NCBI GenBank assembly: GCA_025455765.1
Contig: JALOLX010000083.1
Span: forward strand, 1-6,577
DNA length: 6,577 nt
Direction: 5' to 3'
Origin: Flavobacteriales bacterium
Lineage (GTDB): Bacteria > Bacteroidota > Bacteroidia > Flavobacteriales_F > PHOS-HE28
Shown here: piece by piece, positions 6,482 to 6,577 of the stretch
Layout: each line of letters begins with the position of its first letter
Position numbering within the stretch: position 1 is the stretch's first letter
The notes under the pieces: model-generated
Seen by the model: the letters and a program-made list of their open reading frames with translations, nothing else
Databases searched by the model: none
Told to the model about the DNA's origin: nothing
Program-made: the position numbers and the translations under genes

Positions 6482-6577
6482 ACGGACCAACACCCATCGA
6501 CAGCGATCTCCTGGCACGCTATGTGGCCGGAGAGGCGGATGCTTCCCTGCGCGCAGCGGTGGAGGAATGGACGTCCC
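6478..6577 (+). CDS. Anti-sigma factor, FecR-like, N-terminal fragment
   Basis: Only the first 33 codons are inside the window. The translation, with GTG read as Met, contains DLLARYVAGEADASLRAAVE, matching the N-terminal helical segment (D-L-L-A-R-Y-L-A-G-E, then an acidic, Ala-rich helix and a Trp) of membrane-bound anti-sigma factors of the FecR type in Bacteroidota. In that family this segment binds the ECF sigma factor, followed by one transmembrane helix and periplasmic FecR domains, which would lie beyond the right edge. Its position 27 bp after an ECF sigma gene on the same strand fits. The GTG is the only usual start codon after the in-frame stop at 6448-6450. The assignment rests on a short stretch plus context; another anti-sigma class remains possible. 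Confidence 0.8.
   Translation, partial: MNGPTPIDSDLLARYVAGEADASLRAAVEEWTS

Noticed and set aside
1..6577. CRISPR arrays, tRNA or rRNA genes, insertion sequences
   Set aside because: No regularly spaced identical repeats, no cloverleaf-like or rRNA-like sequence, and no transposase or terminal inverted repeats were seen. The repetition in the large gene is diverged protein-module repetition.

Overview
The window looks like a piece of chromosome from a GC-rich member of the Bacteroidota. Three things point there. The large central gene ends in a type B C-terminal sorting domain of the type IX secretion system (T9SS), a system confined to that phylum. It also carries an SBBP-type propeller and tandem Ig/PKD-like modules, a common Bacteroidota combination. 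The last two genes form an ECF sigma / FecR-like anti-sigma pair of the kind expanded in Bacteroidota. I cannot name the genus.

Layout. (1) Positions 1-1090, minus strand: the first 363 codons of clpB, the Hsp100 disaggregase, running off the left edge. It is highly canonical except for one in-frame gap of exactly 20 codons in the first AAA+ domain, which removes the D1 pore loop and the helix after it. (2) Positions 1091-1498: a divergent intergenic region of about 408 bp with no convincing gene. It holds several small dyads and one short direct repeat. (3) Positions 1499-5839, plus strand: a secreted protein of 1,446 residues. Its parts in order are a signal peptide, seven propeller-like repeats (which would close one seven-bladed beta-propeller), a Cys-rich linker, about ten Ig/PKD-like modules, most with one Cys pair, and an 87-residue T9SS type B sorting domain. 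(4) Positions 5840-5883: a 44-bp gap almost filled by an imperfect hairpin that ends 2 nt before the next start codon. (5) Positions 5884-6450: an ECF sigma factor with an unusual hydrophobic, Gly-rich tail. (6) Positions 6478-6577: the start of a FecR-like anti-sigma factor, cut by the right edge. Its GTG start overlaps the stop of a possible 8-codon mini-ORF.

How the genes may work together. ClpB is a housekeeping stress gene transcribed away from the rest. The large protein should cross the inner membrane by Sec and the outer membrane by T9SS, then be anchored or released at the surface, where the propeller and Ig modules suggest adhesion or binding. The sigma/anti-sigma pair follows on the same strand after only 44 bp and could be cotranscribed with the surface protein. 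A functional link is inference only. The two observations most worth checking are the D1 deletion in clpB and the hairpin at the sigma factor start.
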